Notes: a model not told the origin generated them from the sequence alone. DNA of 38,111 bases from Kiritimatiellia bacterium (GCA_017481725.1 JAFUOX010000049.1:1-38111), one strand, 5' to 3'. Shown: positions 17,835 to 26,531, counted from the first letter of the stretch. Made by a program: numbers and translations.

Positions 17835-18196
17835 CTGGAGGCTGTGCAGCCTGTGAGCTAGATTTTAATGTGTTGGGCACATTGGCTTGGGATATGTGTC
17901 GCTTTGGTATTAGCGTTGTTGCTTCCCCACGCCATGCGGACGGCATACTTGTCACTGGCCCAATCTCAAAGAATATGGCACTAGCATTGGAGAAGACTCA
18001 CACTGCAATGCCTGAGCCAAATGTAACCATTGCTTGTGGCACATGTGCAATATCTGGAGGCATTTATGCTGATAGTGCAGAAACCTCTCCAGAACTAATG
18101 GAGAAGTTTAAGCCAGACCTATTCATACCTGGTTGCCCACCACACCCTGCCACAACCCTTGATGCACTTGTTCGCCTCTACGGAATATTAAAATAA
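17835..18196 (+). pseudogene. orphan 3' fragment of the Ehr small-subunit gene
   Basis: This is a gap-free copy of 15952-16313 with 11 mismatches in 362 bp (about 97% identical). It encodes residues 141-260 of the small subunit, including all four NuoB-type cysteines. No start codon or ribosome binding site fits: in-frame sequence upstream is closed by a TGA at 17792, and the first possible start is a GTG at 17870 inside the domain. Nine of the 11 differences are at third codon positions; the two amino-acid changes are Gly162 to Cys and Cys256 to Tyr. It lacks the ferredoxin part and is probably not expressed as a protein. It is followed by a good terminator, so it may be the displaced original end of the operon. 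Confidence 0.85.
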
Positions 18197-18278
18197 GTAG
18201 CAGAACATTGTAACAAAAAACAATCAAAGCATTGTGCTAAAGCATTGATAATTAAGCTGTAGCACCAGCTTTAACCCT

Positions 18279-18312
18279 AAAAAAAGGCAAGCACACCACT
18301 TGTCTTTTTTTT
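18279..18312 (+). terminator. intrinsic terminator after the gene fragment
   Basis: Seven A, then ggcaag, pair with cttgtc followed by eight T, with a 7-nt loop (one G-U pair). A second hairpin (aagctg / cagctt, 18254-18271) lies just before it. This probably ended the Ehr operon before the island arose. Confidence 0.75.
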
Positions 18313-18389
18313 ATTTACGTAGCACACTTGTTTGCCAATTTTCAACATTGCCAAAAGCATTAGTTGAATCTCGCTTTTTTATTTAATTT

Positions 18390-18409
18390 TTATATCATAT
18401 ATGATATAA
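18390..18409. promoter_or_regulatory. perfect 20-bp palindrome overlapping the hisC -10 box
   Basis: ttatatcatatatgatataa is its own reverse complement. A perfect -10 hexamer TATAAT (18405-18410) overlaps its right half, with a weak -35 (TTTAAT, 18382-18387) 17 bp upstream. The hisC start is 41 bp further on. A repressor bound here would block the promoter; the regulator is unknown. Confidence 0.45.
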
Positions 18410-18450
18410 TTTTGACAAAATTTTTACAATTTCTCGCCATGAGGCACATA

Positions 18451-19533
18451 ATGATTAGAAAATCAGTACAAAATCTTACTCCATATACACCAGGAGAGCA
18501 ACCAAAGCTAGCAAAGCTCATCAAACTCAACACAAATGAGAACGCATACCCACCTTCCCCAAAGGTTGGTGAAGCTTTGTCACAGATGGACTTTGAGCGT
18601 CTAAGACTTTACCCTGACCCACTTTGCATTCGCATTCGTGAGCTTATTGCTACAGAATTTGGTTGTAGCATTGACAACATATTTGTTGGAAATGGTTCTG
18701 ACGAGGTATTAAGCCTTGCGACAGAGGCATTCGTTGAGAATGATGGAACTATCGGTTTCTTTAATCCATCCTACTCTCTTTATCCGGTATTGACAGATAT
18801 TCGCGATGCTAAGCAGGTTGAATTCCCTCTCCCAGAGACATCAGAGGAATTAGCTCAGCTTTCAAAAACCAACAAGCTACCTGATTTGTTTTTCTTAACA
18901 AATCCAAATGCACCTACCTCAACAATATTCTCTCTTGAAGCGATTGAGGAGTTTTGCAAAAATACAGACAGTGTAGTTATTGTTGATGAAGCTTATGGAG
19001 ACTTTGCTTCACAAAAATCTGCAGCAACTCTAATTGACAAATATCCAAATCTTATGGTTTGCCGCACTCTTTCAAAGTCATATTCTTTGGCAGGAATCCG
19101 ATTAGGATACCTAATTGGAAATATAGAATTAATTGAGGCACTTTACAAGATAAAGGATTCCTACAATGTAAACATGCTTACTCAGGTTGCTGCTATCGCT
19201 GCACTTGAGGATCCAGAGTGGATGAAGGAAAACTGCAAGCGCATTTGTGCCACACGTGACCGCATTAAGCAGGAGCTACGCAATCGTGGGTGGTTTGTGG
19301 CAGAGTCTCAAACAAACTTCCTTTGGGCAAAGCCACCAGCTCCATTTACGGCACCAGAGCTACGCGATGCTCTCCGTGCAGAAGGCATTATCATCCGCTA
19401 CTTCAGTCAGGAGCAGACAAAGGACTTTATTCGCATTACCATTGGCACAGACCCACAAATGGATGAAATGCTAGAGGTAATTGACAACTACAAAAAATAT
19501 TTTTTTTACGTACACAAAATCATAAAGGATTAA
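18451..19533 (+). CDS. hisC: histidinol-phosphate aminotransferase
   Basis: HisC is a PLP enzyme that moves an amino group from glutamate to imidazole-acetol phosphate in histidine synthesis. The 360-residue form starting at ATG 18451 has the family N-terminus [18 protein letters not shown] and [12 protein letters not shown], the NPNAPTST block near 151, [11 protein letters not shown] near 175 and the PLP lysine in [15 protein letters not shown] (Lys209). GAGG lies 6 nt before this ATG; an ATG at 18439 would add four residues, and the frame is open back to 18364 without homology. hisB follows after 2 bp. The upstream palindrome suggests that the cluster is regulated at its promoter. Confidence 0.95.
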   Translation: MIRKSVQNLTPYTPGEQPKLAKLIKLNTNENAYPPSPKVGEALSQMDFERLRLYPDPLCIRIRELIATEFGCSIDNIFVGNGSDEVLSLATEAFVENDGTIGFFNPSYSLYPVLTDIRDAKQVEFPLPETSEELAQLSKTNKLPDLFFLTNPNAPTSTIFSLEAIEEFCKNTDSVVIVDEAYGDFASQKSAATLIDKYPNLMVCRTLSKSYSLAGIRLGYLIGNIELIEALYKIKDSYNVNMLTQVAAIAALEDPEWMKENCKRICATRDRIKQELRNRGWFVAESQTNFLWAKPPAPFTAPELRDALRAEGIIIRYFSQEQTKDFIRITIGTDPQMDEMLEVIDNYKKYFFYVHKIIKD

Positions 19534-19535
19534 TT

Positions 19536-20132
19536 ATGAGCACAGAGGCAGGTAAGGCATCAATAAGCCGCAATACAAAGGAAACACAAATTGACCTATC
19601 AATAAATCTCTTTGGTACTGGCAAAAATGAAATTGATACAGGTATTGGATTCCTAGATCACATGCTTACCTTATTTTCAAAGCATGGACTCATTGATTTA
19701 TCAATCAAATGTGTTGGCGATATTCATGTTGACTATCACCACACAGTTGAAGATATTGGGCTAGCACTTGGCACCGCAATAGATCAAGCACTCGGTGAGC
19801 GCCGTGGCATTCGCCGCTATGGATTCTTCCTACTGCCAATGGACGAGTCTTTGTGTGAGCTTGCTCTTGATCTTGGTGGTCGCCCATATCTCGCATATAA
19901 GACAGAGGTAACCTCTAGCTTTGTACGTGATTTTGACACTAAGCTATTTGAGGAATTTTTCCGTGCACTTTCTGTAAATGCACGCATGAATCTACACATA
20001 CGTCATACTGGTGGCAATGAAGCACACCATGCTGCAGAGTCTATTTTCAAGGCTTTTGCTCGTGCATTGCGTATGGCAATTGAAAATGACCCACGCGAAA
20101 CTGGTGTTCCTTCAAGCAAGGGAGTAATCTAA
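19536..20132 (+). CDS. hisB: imidazoleglycerol-phosphate dehydratase
   Basis: This manganese enzyme dehydrates imidazoleglycerol phosphate to imidazole-acetol phosphate, the substrate of HisC encoded just upstream. At 198 residues it is the monofunctional form, without the phosphatase domain fused to it in E. coli. The metal-binding motifs are clear: [24 protein letters not shown] and, in the second half, [26 protein letters not shown] precedes the ATG. Other his genes are not in this window, so the pathway is split over several loci. Confidence 0.95.
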   Translation: MSTEAGKASISRNTKETQIDLSINLFGTGKNEIDTGIGFLDHMLTLFSKHGLIDLSIKCVGDIHVDYHHTVEDIGLALGTAIDQALGERRGIRRYGFFLLPMDESLCELALDLGGRPYLAYKTEVTSSFVRDFDTKLFEEFFRALSVNARMNLHIRHTGGNEAHHAAESIFKAFARALRMAIENDPRETGVPSSKGVI

Positions 20133-20136
20133 AAAA

Positions 20137-20604
20137 ATGAAGCTACTTATTCAAAGAGTCTCAGAAGCATCTGTCACCATTGATGGCAAAATTCATGGTG
20201 CTATTGGCAAAGGGTATATGGTGCTTGTTGGTTGCCGCACTGGAGACACAGAGGCTGATGTTGTTTACCTAGCAGAAAAGCTTGCAAGCCTACGCATATT
20301 TGAGGATGCAGAAGGTCGCATGAATGAGTCCATCAAGCAGATAAATGGCGAAGTCCTCTTAATATCACAATTTACGCTATATGCAGACACACGCAAAGGA
20401 AATCGCCCAAGCTTTGTCAATGCGGGCGACCCTACAGTTGCTAATGAGCTCTATGAGAAATTCATAGAAAATATGCGATTACTCTTGGGAGATGACAAGG
20501 TTGCCACTGGATCATTTGGTGCAGATATGAAGGTCGCATTAATCAATGATGGTCCTGTCACAATAGAGCTTTGCAGTGACTCCTGCGCATGGCATAAGGA
20601 ATAG
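20137..20604 (+). CDS. dtd: D-aminoacyl-tRNA deacylase
   Basis: Dtd hydrolyses D-amino acids, and glycine mischarged on tRNA-Ala, from tRNA, protecting translation. All hallmark motifs are present in the 155 residues: SQFTLYADTRKGNRPSF in the middle, GSFGADMKVALINDGPVT near the C-terminus. The Gly-cisPro of NDGPVT provides the cross-subunit chirality check. It starts 4 bp after hisB and is likely co-transcribed; a link with histidine synthesis is not evident, so it is probably a passenger housekeeping gene. Confidence 0.96.
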   Translation: MKLLIQRVSEASVTIDGKIHGAIGKGYMVLVGCRTGDTEADVVYLAEKLASLRIFEDAEGRMNESIKQINGEVLLISQFTLYADTRKGNRPSFVNAGDPTVANELYEKFIENMRLLLGDDKVATGSFGADMKVALINDGPVTIELCSDSCAWHKE

Positions 20605-20613
20605 CATTTTACA

Positions 20614-21138
20614 ATGAATACATCCATAAGCATAAAATTTAAAGAAGTTGAGACACAAGAAGAGCGAATACTCCTCCGTGGCATAGCTGAACCGGTTTGG
20701 CGCAGCTGTTATGCAGAGATTTTATCTCAAGAACAAATGTCATATATGCTTGATTGGATGTACTCTATTGAAACAATCGAAAAAGAGCAATCTGAAGGAA
20801 CAAAGTTTTTTATAATTAACTCAACCGACTCTAACTCACCGATTGGTCTTATTTCGATTGATTCAATTCCAAACCCCATCACTGGTGGTGTAGAATTACA
20901 CAAACTCTATACTTCACAATCATATTGGGGAAAAGGGATTGGTCAAAAAGCATTAAACTTTGCAACCGAGCTTGCCGTCAATGCAAAAGCAAAATTCATT
21001 GAGCTCCGCGTAAATAAATGCAACACACGAGCAGTGAATGCATATCTAAAAAATGGCTTTTACAAGCATAGAGAAGATTGCCTCGATATTGGCAATGGTT
21101 TCGTAATGGATGATTTTATTATGAGAAAGGATATTTGA
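20614..21138 (+). CDS. GNAT-family N-acetyltransferase
   Basis: 174 residues with the GNAT fold: a core strand ELHKLYTSQSYWGKGIGQKAL, whose WGKGIG is the acetyl-CoA pyrophosphate-binding motif (Q/RxxGxG/A type), and the C-terminal strand-helix ELRVNKCNTRAVNAYLKNGFYKHRED. This architecture is typical of RimI/PhnO-like small-molecule or protein acetyltransferases; the substrate cannot be told. An AAGGA lies within the end of dtd, 13 nt upstream. Its TGA overlaps the ATG of the next gene by one base, implying translational coupling. Confidence 0.88.
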   Translation: MNTSISIKFKEVETQEERILLRGIAEPVWRSCYAEILSQEQMSYMLDWMYSIETIEKEQSEGTKFFIINSTDSNSPIGLISIDSIPNPITGGVELHKLYTSQSYWGKGIGQKALNFATELAVNAKAKFIELRVNKCNTRAVNAYLKNGFYKHREDCLDIGNGFVMDDFIMRKDI

Positions 21139-22424
21139 TGAAAAAATGTTTGAAACTTATTTCCTTTGCATTTATTTTGGTTTGTGCAATAAGTGTTTAT
21201 GCAGATAGCTTCTATCTAAAGAACACAAAGACATTAACGGAGTATGGCCCATTTAGTAATGACCGAGGAACTCGCTTCGATATTGAAGGAAAGCATTGGT
21301 GTGTTATGAGTGCAAGACCAGGTCAAATTCTATTAGCAGATTACCCTGCCACAACATATTATGGTCCTTATGATTTTAAAAATGGGCACATTATCAAGCT
21401 CGGTCTAGACGTATTTGAATTTTTTAATATCACACCTGAAATTGTTAATGACCCAACTGCAAATGCAATAATCAAAAAAGCAACAGCAACCAATATTGCG
21501 GCACCCAATAGTCGCATAAACATTGCTTCACCAAAAGCATCTCAAACACCTGTTATTGCCATTGCAGACACACCTCAGCTACAAAAGCGTGAGCTCGCTC
21601 CAGCCCCTTCAACAAACCCTGCTGCATATAAAGAGCCAGAGCTATTTGATTTTAAAATGGAGCACAATCCTCTACCTCGCACTGGACAAATTTGGGTTGA
21701 GCCTATTAATTCATCTAAGTATAATTGGGATATTGGTGGATTTAATGGTGAGAAAAATTCAGAGATTAAGCGCCAACGCATTGGTGTATCAGCAAATTAT
21801 AATGGATGGTTTGCTGAAGCAGCCTACTCTATCTCAGGAAAATCTTCTGGGAAGCTTGTTCCTGATGGCAGCACACTTTCCGATTTAAAGCTCGACGGTG
21901 GCAATGGGTATATGCTACGTGGTGGCTATAATTATCGCTTCACCATTGACGGAAATTGGAATGGTTCATTTAAAGTGGCTTTTGAATATGCAAAAGAAGA
22001 TTATGATTTAACTGCAACAGCATTTCAAAAGATTAACAATTCCTACAAGGATATTTATGATGACGAGGGTGTTATAATTGAAAATGTAGAAGAAGATAGT
22101 CCTCTTATCTCATTTGGATATGTCGAGACTACATCATCCATCTCAATCTCTGAAAAAACTCTTTATTTTGGTTTTGGAATTGATAGAACCTCAGACATTT
22201 GGGGCATTGGTGTTGAATTAGGATTTGTTGCATATTCTGACTTATCATCAAACGGTTCTGTAATAGTTGGACTTAATGAATACAAGCTTGATGCAGAACG
22301 AAGCCATCCTATTCTATGTGAATTTAATGGTTGGTTTAAGCCTGTAGATTTTCTATTCGTCTTTGGCGAGGTTTATCTTGGCTCAGACACAGGATTAAGA
22401 CTTGGCATTGGAAACAATTTCTAA
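21138..22424 (+). CDS. probable outer-membrane beta-barrel protein
   Basis: 428 residues starting with MKKCLKLISFAFILVCAISVYADS, a signal peptide. Residues about 25-100 form a small domain with two related segments (EYGPFSNDRGTRFDI and YYGPYDFKNGHIIKL). A Pro/Ala/Thr-rich linker (about 115-165) follows, then a C-terminal region of alternating polar/aromatic strands (GYMLRGGYNYRFTID, FKVAFEYAKEDYDL, TLYFGFGIDRTSDIWG) ending in Phe (LRLGIGNNF), as expected for a barrel inserted by BamA. The function is unknown. The ATG at 21138 overlaps the TGA of the acetyltransferase gene. Pairing an enveloped barrel with a methyltransferase gene 13 bp downstream has no obvious meaning. Confidence 0.7.
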   Translation: MKKCLKLISFAFILVCAISVYADSFYLKNTKTLTEYGPFSNDRGTRFDIEGKHWCVMSARPGQILLADYPATTYYGPYDFKNGHIIKLGLDVFEFFNITPEIVNDPTANAIIKKATATNIAAPNSRINIASPKASQTPVIAIADTPQLQKRELAPAPSTNPAAYKEPELFDFKMEHNPLPRTGQIWVEPINSSKYNWDIGGFNGEKNSEIKRQRIGVSANYNGWFAEAAYSISGKSSGKLVPDGSTLSDLKLDGGNGYMLRGGYNYRFTIDGNWNGSFKVAFEYAKEDYDLTATAFQKINNSYKDIYDDEGVIIENVEEDSPLISFGYVETTSSISISEKTLYFGFGIDRTSDIWGIGVELGFVAYSDLSSNGSVIVGLNEYKLDAERSHPILCEFNGWFKPVDFLFVFGEVYLGSDTGLRLGIGNNF

Positions 22425-22437
22425 TTAGGGAATTTTT

Positions 22438-23685
22438 ATGAAACAAAATAAGACAATTACTATTAACCAAGTAGCTGACGAGATAGTGAGCATGATTTTT
22501 GAAAATGGTTCATTTATGTCAGCAACAATTAAATTTAAAGAGCCATGCTTTTTACTTGATTCTCTTTGTGATTTGCGCATACGCCCAATTGAGCTTAAGG
22601 ATGGCTGTGGTTGGCAATTTAAATATGGTTCAAAATGCATTAATTATGCTGCTGGCAAAGGGAAAGAATTACTTGGTGGATTAATTTTAAATGAAGCTCT
22701 TGATCAAGCTCATATAATGACTGCTGAGCAGGATTACCACTGCCGTATTGGAAGAAAAGGCACAATTCTTGTATCTCGAAGCAAAAAACAGCTTAATCGA
22801 GAAGTAAACACTGAGCATAATCACCAAAAAGATCATCCTCTAACCCGCAAAAACTTTGACCTTTTGCTACGTGTACTTGGAATTAAAGATGAGCAAAACA
22901 ACCTTAAACCATCCATGAGTGCAAAGTATCGCCAAGTTAATCAATTCCTACGCATGATTGATGCAGCATGGGATGAATGTGCGGCTCTCAATAGAATAAA
23001 GGATACAGATCAACAGCAGCATGTCACAGTCGTTGATGTTGGTTGTGGCAAAGCATATCTAAGCTTTGCTGTAAAGGGCTACTTGGAAGCCACACGTAAT
23101 GTAAAAATTAATTTTATCGGCATCGACAGAAACCCAAAGGTTATTCAAAGCTGCACTCGTATGGCTGAGACATTAGGATGGTCTGATTCTATGAACTTTG
23201 TTGCTGAGGACATTGCCACATTTAAGCCACAAACAAACCTTGATATTGTTCTTAGCCTTCATGCTTGTGACACAGACACAGATGAGGCACTTGCTTTTGG
23301 TGTTGAACATGGTGCAAAGCTTATCCTATCTGCTCCATGCTGCCAGCATGAGCTTCAAAAAACCATTGGTTCAAATGGTAAAAACAAGGCAATTCTACGC
23401 AATGGCATTTTAAAAGAGCGCCTAGCCGATATCCTCACAGATGCTTTTCGTGCTCAGATTTTACGTGCTGTGGGCTATCGTACCTCAGTATTTGAATTTA
23501 TTGAGCCAGAGGCAACCGCCCGTAATATCATGATTCGTGCAATTCGCATTAATCGCCACGGCACTGGAATGGCAATTAATGAATACCAAGATTTAATCGA
23601 TGATTGGGGTTGTATTCCATACCTAGCTACAAGGTTAATTCCTACTCATCCAGAATTAGAGTACTCCCCTACCTCTAACAAATAA
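22438..23685 (+). CDS. SAM-dependent methyltransferase (METTL25/RRNAD1-like)
   Basis: 415 residues. An N-terminal domain of about 140 residues precedes a Rossmann methyltransferase domain with motif I VVDVGCGKAYLSF (198-210), the acidic residue in NFIGIDRNPK (225-233), the block VLSLHACDTDTDEAL (271-285) and SAPCCQHEL (298-306). The LHACDTxTDxAL and PCCQHEL combination is that of the Methyltransf_32 (PF13679) group, which includes eukaryotic METTL25/RRNAD1 and many uncharacterised bacterial proteins; an RNA substrate is plausible but untested. A GGGAA lies before the ATG. It is probably the last gene of the hisC unit. Confidence 0.85.
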   Translation: MKQNKTITINQVADEIVSMIFENGSFMSATIKFKEPCFLLDSLCDLRIRPIELKDGCGWQFKYGSKCINYAAGKGKELLGGLILNEALDQAHIMTAEQDYHCRIGRKGTILVSRSKKQLNREVNTEHNHQKDHPLTRKNFDLLLRVLGIKDEQNNLKPSMSAKYRQVNQFLRMIDAAWDECAALNRIKDTDQQQHVTVVDVGCGKAYLSFAVKGYLEATRNVKINFIGIDRNPKVIQSCTRMAETLGWSDSMNFVAEDIATFKPQTNLDIVLSLHACDTDTDEALAFGVEHGAKLILSAPCCQHELQKTIGSNGKNKAILRNGILKERLADILTDAFRAQILRAVGYRTSVFEFIEPEATARNIMIRAIRINRHGTGMAINEYQDLIDDWGCIPYLATRLIPTHPELEYSPTSNK

Positions 23686-23732
23686 GCTATTTTTCACTCG
23701 TCAAAACATTTTAGGGCGAGTAAAGATAGCTT
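23684..23732. other. long hairpin at the methyltransferase stop codon
   Basis: aagctatttttcactcg (23684-23700) pairs almost fully with cgagtaaagatagctt (23717-23732), starting within the stop codon. The plus strand continues with a run of A, not T, so it is not a classical intrinsic terminator; it may stabilise or process the mRNA 3' end. Confidence 0.5.
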
Positions 23733-23777
23733 CAAAAAAAAACATTTTAACCCAACAAAAACAAATATATATATTTT

Positions 23778-24800
23778 ATGAATTCAAATACAAAGAAAAA
23801 AGTTACAATTGTTGGTGCAGGAGCTGTTGGTGCCACCTATGCATATGCATTGGCTCAAGCTGGCTCATGTAGCGAGATTGCTATATGCGATATTTATACT
23901 TCCCTTGCAATTGGTCAAGTTATGGATCTAATGCAAGGTGCCGTCTATACACCAAACCTATCTATCCATGTTGGAACTGATGAAGATTTTAAGGACAGCG
24001 ATATTGTTGTTATCGCTGTAGGCACACATCCACTGGAAAAATGTGACCGAGATACTGTCATTTACGAAAATGCAATGAAAATCGGCACCATAGCAAAACG
24101 CGTGGCAGAGTCTGGTTGCAATGGTATAATGCTTATTGTTACCAACCCGGTTGATTATATGACATCAATCGCTTATGCATCTTCTGGTTGGACGCGTGGC
24201 AGAGTCATTGGCTGTGGCACGATGCTTGATACAGCACGCTTTCGCCACATTCTAAGCCGCGAATTTAAAGTGGATATTCACAATATTAATGGCTATGTCC
24301 TTGGTGAGCATGGCGTAAATGAGTTCATAGCTTGGTCTTTAACTCAAATCGCAGGTCAACCTGTCGAAACTTTTTCTAAAGTAACAGGAGACTCTGGTTT
24401 GCGCGTTGTAAAAAACAAAGCAGATATTCTACGAGAAATCACTCAATCAACTAACCACATTGTCAACTACAAGGGCATATCCTCTTATGCAATTGCCACT
24501 ACATTGCGTAATATTACTGAAGCAATTCTACGTGATGACAATAAGATTATGCCGCTTTCTATCCATCTATCTGGTGAATTTGGTATCACAAAATGCTCGC
24601 TTAGTGTACCTTGCCTAGTTGGCAAAAATGGTGTTAAACGTATTATTACAGCAAAGCTTTCAAAGGACGAGCAGGAATCTCTAAAAATTTGTGCAAAATC
24701 TCAAATAGCACTATCTCAGCGCATGTATGAGCGCAATAAAAAAGAATTTGAAGAGGCAGAAAAATCTAAAGCAAATAAATCTAAAGCAAAAACAAAATAA
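23778..24800 (+). CDS. LDH/MDH-family 2-hydroxyacid dehydrogenase
   Basis: A 340-residue NAD-dependent dehydrogenase of the lactate/malate superfamily. The Rossmann motif IVGAGAVGATYAYAL (11-25) and Asp38 (AICDIY) indicate NAD. Catalytic residues are intact: Arg91, Asp151 and Arg154 in MLDTARFR, and His178 in GEHG. The substrate-specificity loop is not standard: VGTHPLEKCDR (81-91) places Pro85 where lactate enzymes have Gln102 and malate enzymes have Arg102. The substrate may therefore be another 2-oxoacid. The C-terminus ends in a Lys-rich tail (KSKANKSKAKTK). No Shine-Dalgarno sequence is seen in the AT-rich leader. It is usually annotated as L-lactate dehydrogenase. Confidence 0.85.
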   Translation: MNSNTKKKVTIVGAGAVGATYAYALAQAGSCSEIAICDIYTSLAIGQVMDLMQGAVYTPNLSIHVGTDEDFKDSDIVVIAVGTHPLEKCDRDTVIYENAMKIGTIAKRVAESGCNGIMLIVTNPVDYMTSIAYASSGWTRGRVIGCGTMLDTARFRHILSREFKVDIHNINGYVLGEHGVNEFIAWSLTQIAGQPVETFSKVTGDSGLRVVKNKADILREITQSTNHIVNYKGISSYAIATTLRNITEAILRDDNKIMPLSIHLSGEFGITKCSLSVPCLVGKNGVKRIITAKLSKDEQESLKICAKSQIALSQRMYERNKKEFEEAEKSKANKSKAKTK

Positions 24801-24811
24801 GTGAAATTATT

Positions 24812-25957
24812 ATGAAAAAAGATGTAAAATTCATCAAAAGTGGCAGCCCTATGCCAGATGCTCTTAAATTTAACGATGGCAATCCGGTAAAAACTCAAGA
24901 AGACTGGCTAAAGCGTCGTGAAGAAATCAAAGAGATACTCCAACGTGAATGCTACGGTCATCGTCCTCCTGATCCACAAGAGAAGCCTACTGTAAGAATG
25001 ATTCAGCCTCCAACATCATTCGGAAACTCTGATATAGAAGCAACAAACTCAACTGGCACACTAAGAATTTTCTCATCTCGTCCATGGGCAGATAGCGAAT
25101 GGTGCTTTGATTTTATGGTTTTCACTCCAGATAATTTAGCTCCTGAAGAGAAGCTTCCTGTAATGATTTGTGGCGATGGTAACTGGGCAAAAAGCATCCG
25201 CCGCGAAATTGTAAAGATTGCAACACTCAATCGCATGGCATTTGTAATATTCAACCGTTGCGACTTCGTAATAGATCCACCATTCCCACAGACCAATGTT
25301 TTACGCGATAGCTACCTTGAGCGTCGCTATCCAGAATACGATTTCGCCTCTATAATGGGCTGGGCATATGGTTTCTCTCGAGTTATTGATGCCCTTGAAT
25401 TTGTACCAGAAATTGACACAAGCAGGATTGCTGTTACTGGGCACTCACGTGGAGGCAAGGCATCACTGCTTGCTGGAGCATTTGATGAGCGCGTCACAAT
25501 AACCTGCTCTAATGGTTCTGGCTCTGGTGGTGCCGGTTCATGGCACTTTATCGCAGAGGGCGGCGAACCTTATGAATCTATCGGTAAGGATTTAGGTAAA
25601 TGGTTTAACGAGTCTTTCCCTAAATATTTTAATAACACAAAGGATCTTCCTTACGATGCTCATTTTCTAAAGGCTTTATGCCTTCCACGTCCTCAGGTTT
25701 CAACAGATGGATTTGCTGATTTATGGGCAAATCCAGCTGGTGCATGCGTAACAACTGAGGCAACACGCAATATTGCTAAGGCTCTTGGATATGACCCTTA
25801 TTCTGTAGCTATGCACTTTCGTGAAGGCAAGCATGAGCATTCTGTAATTGACTGGATGGCTCAATTTGAATTCTGCCGCCACATATTCTTCGGAGATCCA
25901 TGTGGTTGGGTTAACTATGATTATCCATACAACGGCATTGAAGAATGCTGCAAATAG
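24812..25957 (+). CDS. CE15-like alpha/beta hydrolase, cytoplasmic
   Basis: 381 residues resembling carbohydrate esterase family 15 (4-O-methyl-glucuronoyl methylesterases). The nucleophile elbow is GHSRGGKASLL (Ser212), matching the CE15 form GxSRxGK, and a C-terminal histidine lies in EGKHEHSVIDW (His341 or His343). The usual acid block, written ESGSGG in many CE15 enzymes, is GSGSGG here (235-240), so the glutamate is replaced by Gly235. Unlike typical secreted CE15 enzymes there is no signal peptide. With the cytoplasmic GH35 enzyme it could act on imported sugar esters. The next gene starts 10 bp downstream. Confidence 0.75.
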   Translation: MKKDVKFIKSGSPMPDALKFNDGNPVKTQEDWLKRREEIKEILQRECYGHRPPDPQEKPTVRMIQPPTSFGNSDIEATNSTGTLRIFSSRPWADSEWCFDFMVFTPDNLAPEEKLPVMICGDGNWAKSIRREIVKIATLNRMAFVIFNRCDFVIDPPFPQTNVLRDSYLERRYPEYDFASIMGWAYGFSRVIDALEFVPEIDTSRIAVTGHSRGGKASLLAGAFDERVTITCSNGSGSGGAGSWHFIAEGGEPYESIGKDLGKWFNESFPKYFNNTKDLPYDAHFLKALCLPRPQVSTDGFADLWANPAGACVTTEATRNIAKALGYDPYSVAMHFREGKHEHSVIDWMAQFEFCRHIFFGDPCGWVNYDYPYNGIEECCK

Positions 25958-25967
25958 CATTAACGAA

Positions 25968-26531
25968 ATGCCTACTGAATTCAACATATTAACTGGGTTT
26001 AAAGAACTGCACCTTAAGGCTATAAACAAAAACTATTCTGTTAGATTTGTCCATGCAGTTCTACCCTTTGACAAAATCACCATTTCTATAATGAATAATT
26101 CAGAAATGGTGATTTATATGAATTCGCCTGATAGACTTACAACAAGCACAAAAGCTATCGGTATTTTAGCAAATGCTATTATTAATTGGCTCAATAAAAT
26201 TGCTCACAATACATATCCAGCAATAATTAGAGAATACTCCCAACGCTTCCAGTTTCCCATTCCTCCACACTTTCGCACCACAACTGCTAGAACAAAATGG
26301 GGCTCCTATAAATCAGATGGGACAATTTCCATTAGTCTTTGGCTCCTATTTTTCTCAAGAGAAGCACTAAATCACGTAATCGTCCACGAGCTTTGCCATA
26401 CAAGATGCATGGATCATGGTGCTGGCTTTAAGGCACTTTTAAACCAAATGTGCCCAGAGACTCCTCAAATTAAAAAAGAGCTTGCCACTTCTCCTCCACC
26501 AGAGCTTGCATGGATTGTACAACAATCATAG
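25968..26531 (+). CDS. YgjP-like (DUF45) zinc metallopeptidase
   Basis: 187 residues of the YgjP/DUF45 family, related to SprT-type metallopeptidases. The conserved block TTTARTKWGSYKSDGTISISLWL (about 104-126) leads into the zinc motif HELCH (140-144) and a third ligand in MDHGAGF (His150). Substrates of this family are not known. The open frame continues upstream into the esterase gene, but the family N-terminus starts with MPTEFNILTG at ATG 25968, 10 bp after the esterase stop. There is no clear ribosome binding site, so translational coupling is likely. Confidence 0.88.
   Translation: MPTEFNILTGFKELHLKAINKNYSVRFVHAVLPFDKITISIMNNSEMVIYMNSPDRLTTSTKAIGILANAIINWLNKIAHNTYPAIIREYSQRFQFPIPPHFRTTTARTKWGSYKSDGTISISLWLLFFSREALNHVIVHELCHTRCMDHGAGFKALLNQMCPETPQIKKELATSPPPELAWIVQQS

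Noticed and set aside
17870..18196. Independent 108-residue protein gene
   Set aside because: It is a fragment of the NuoB-like domain starting at an internal GTG without a ribosome binding site, nearly identical to the 3' end of the intact gene.
25848..25967. Earlier start of the YgjP-like gene inside the esterase gene
   Set aside because: The extra 40 residues are an out-of-frame reading of the esterase C-terminus and lack homology; ATG 25968 fits the family.
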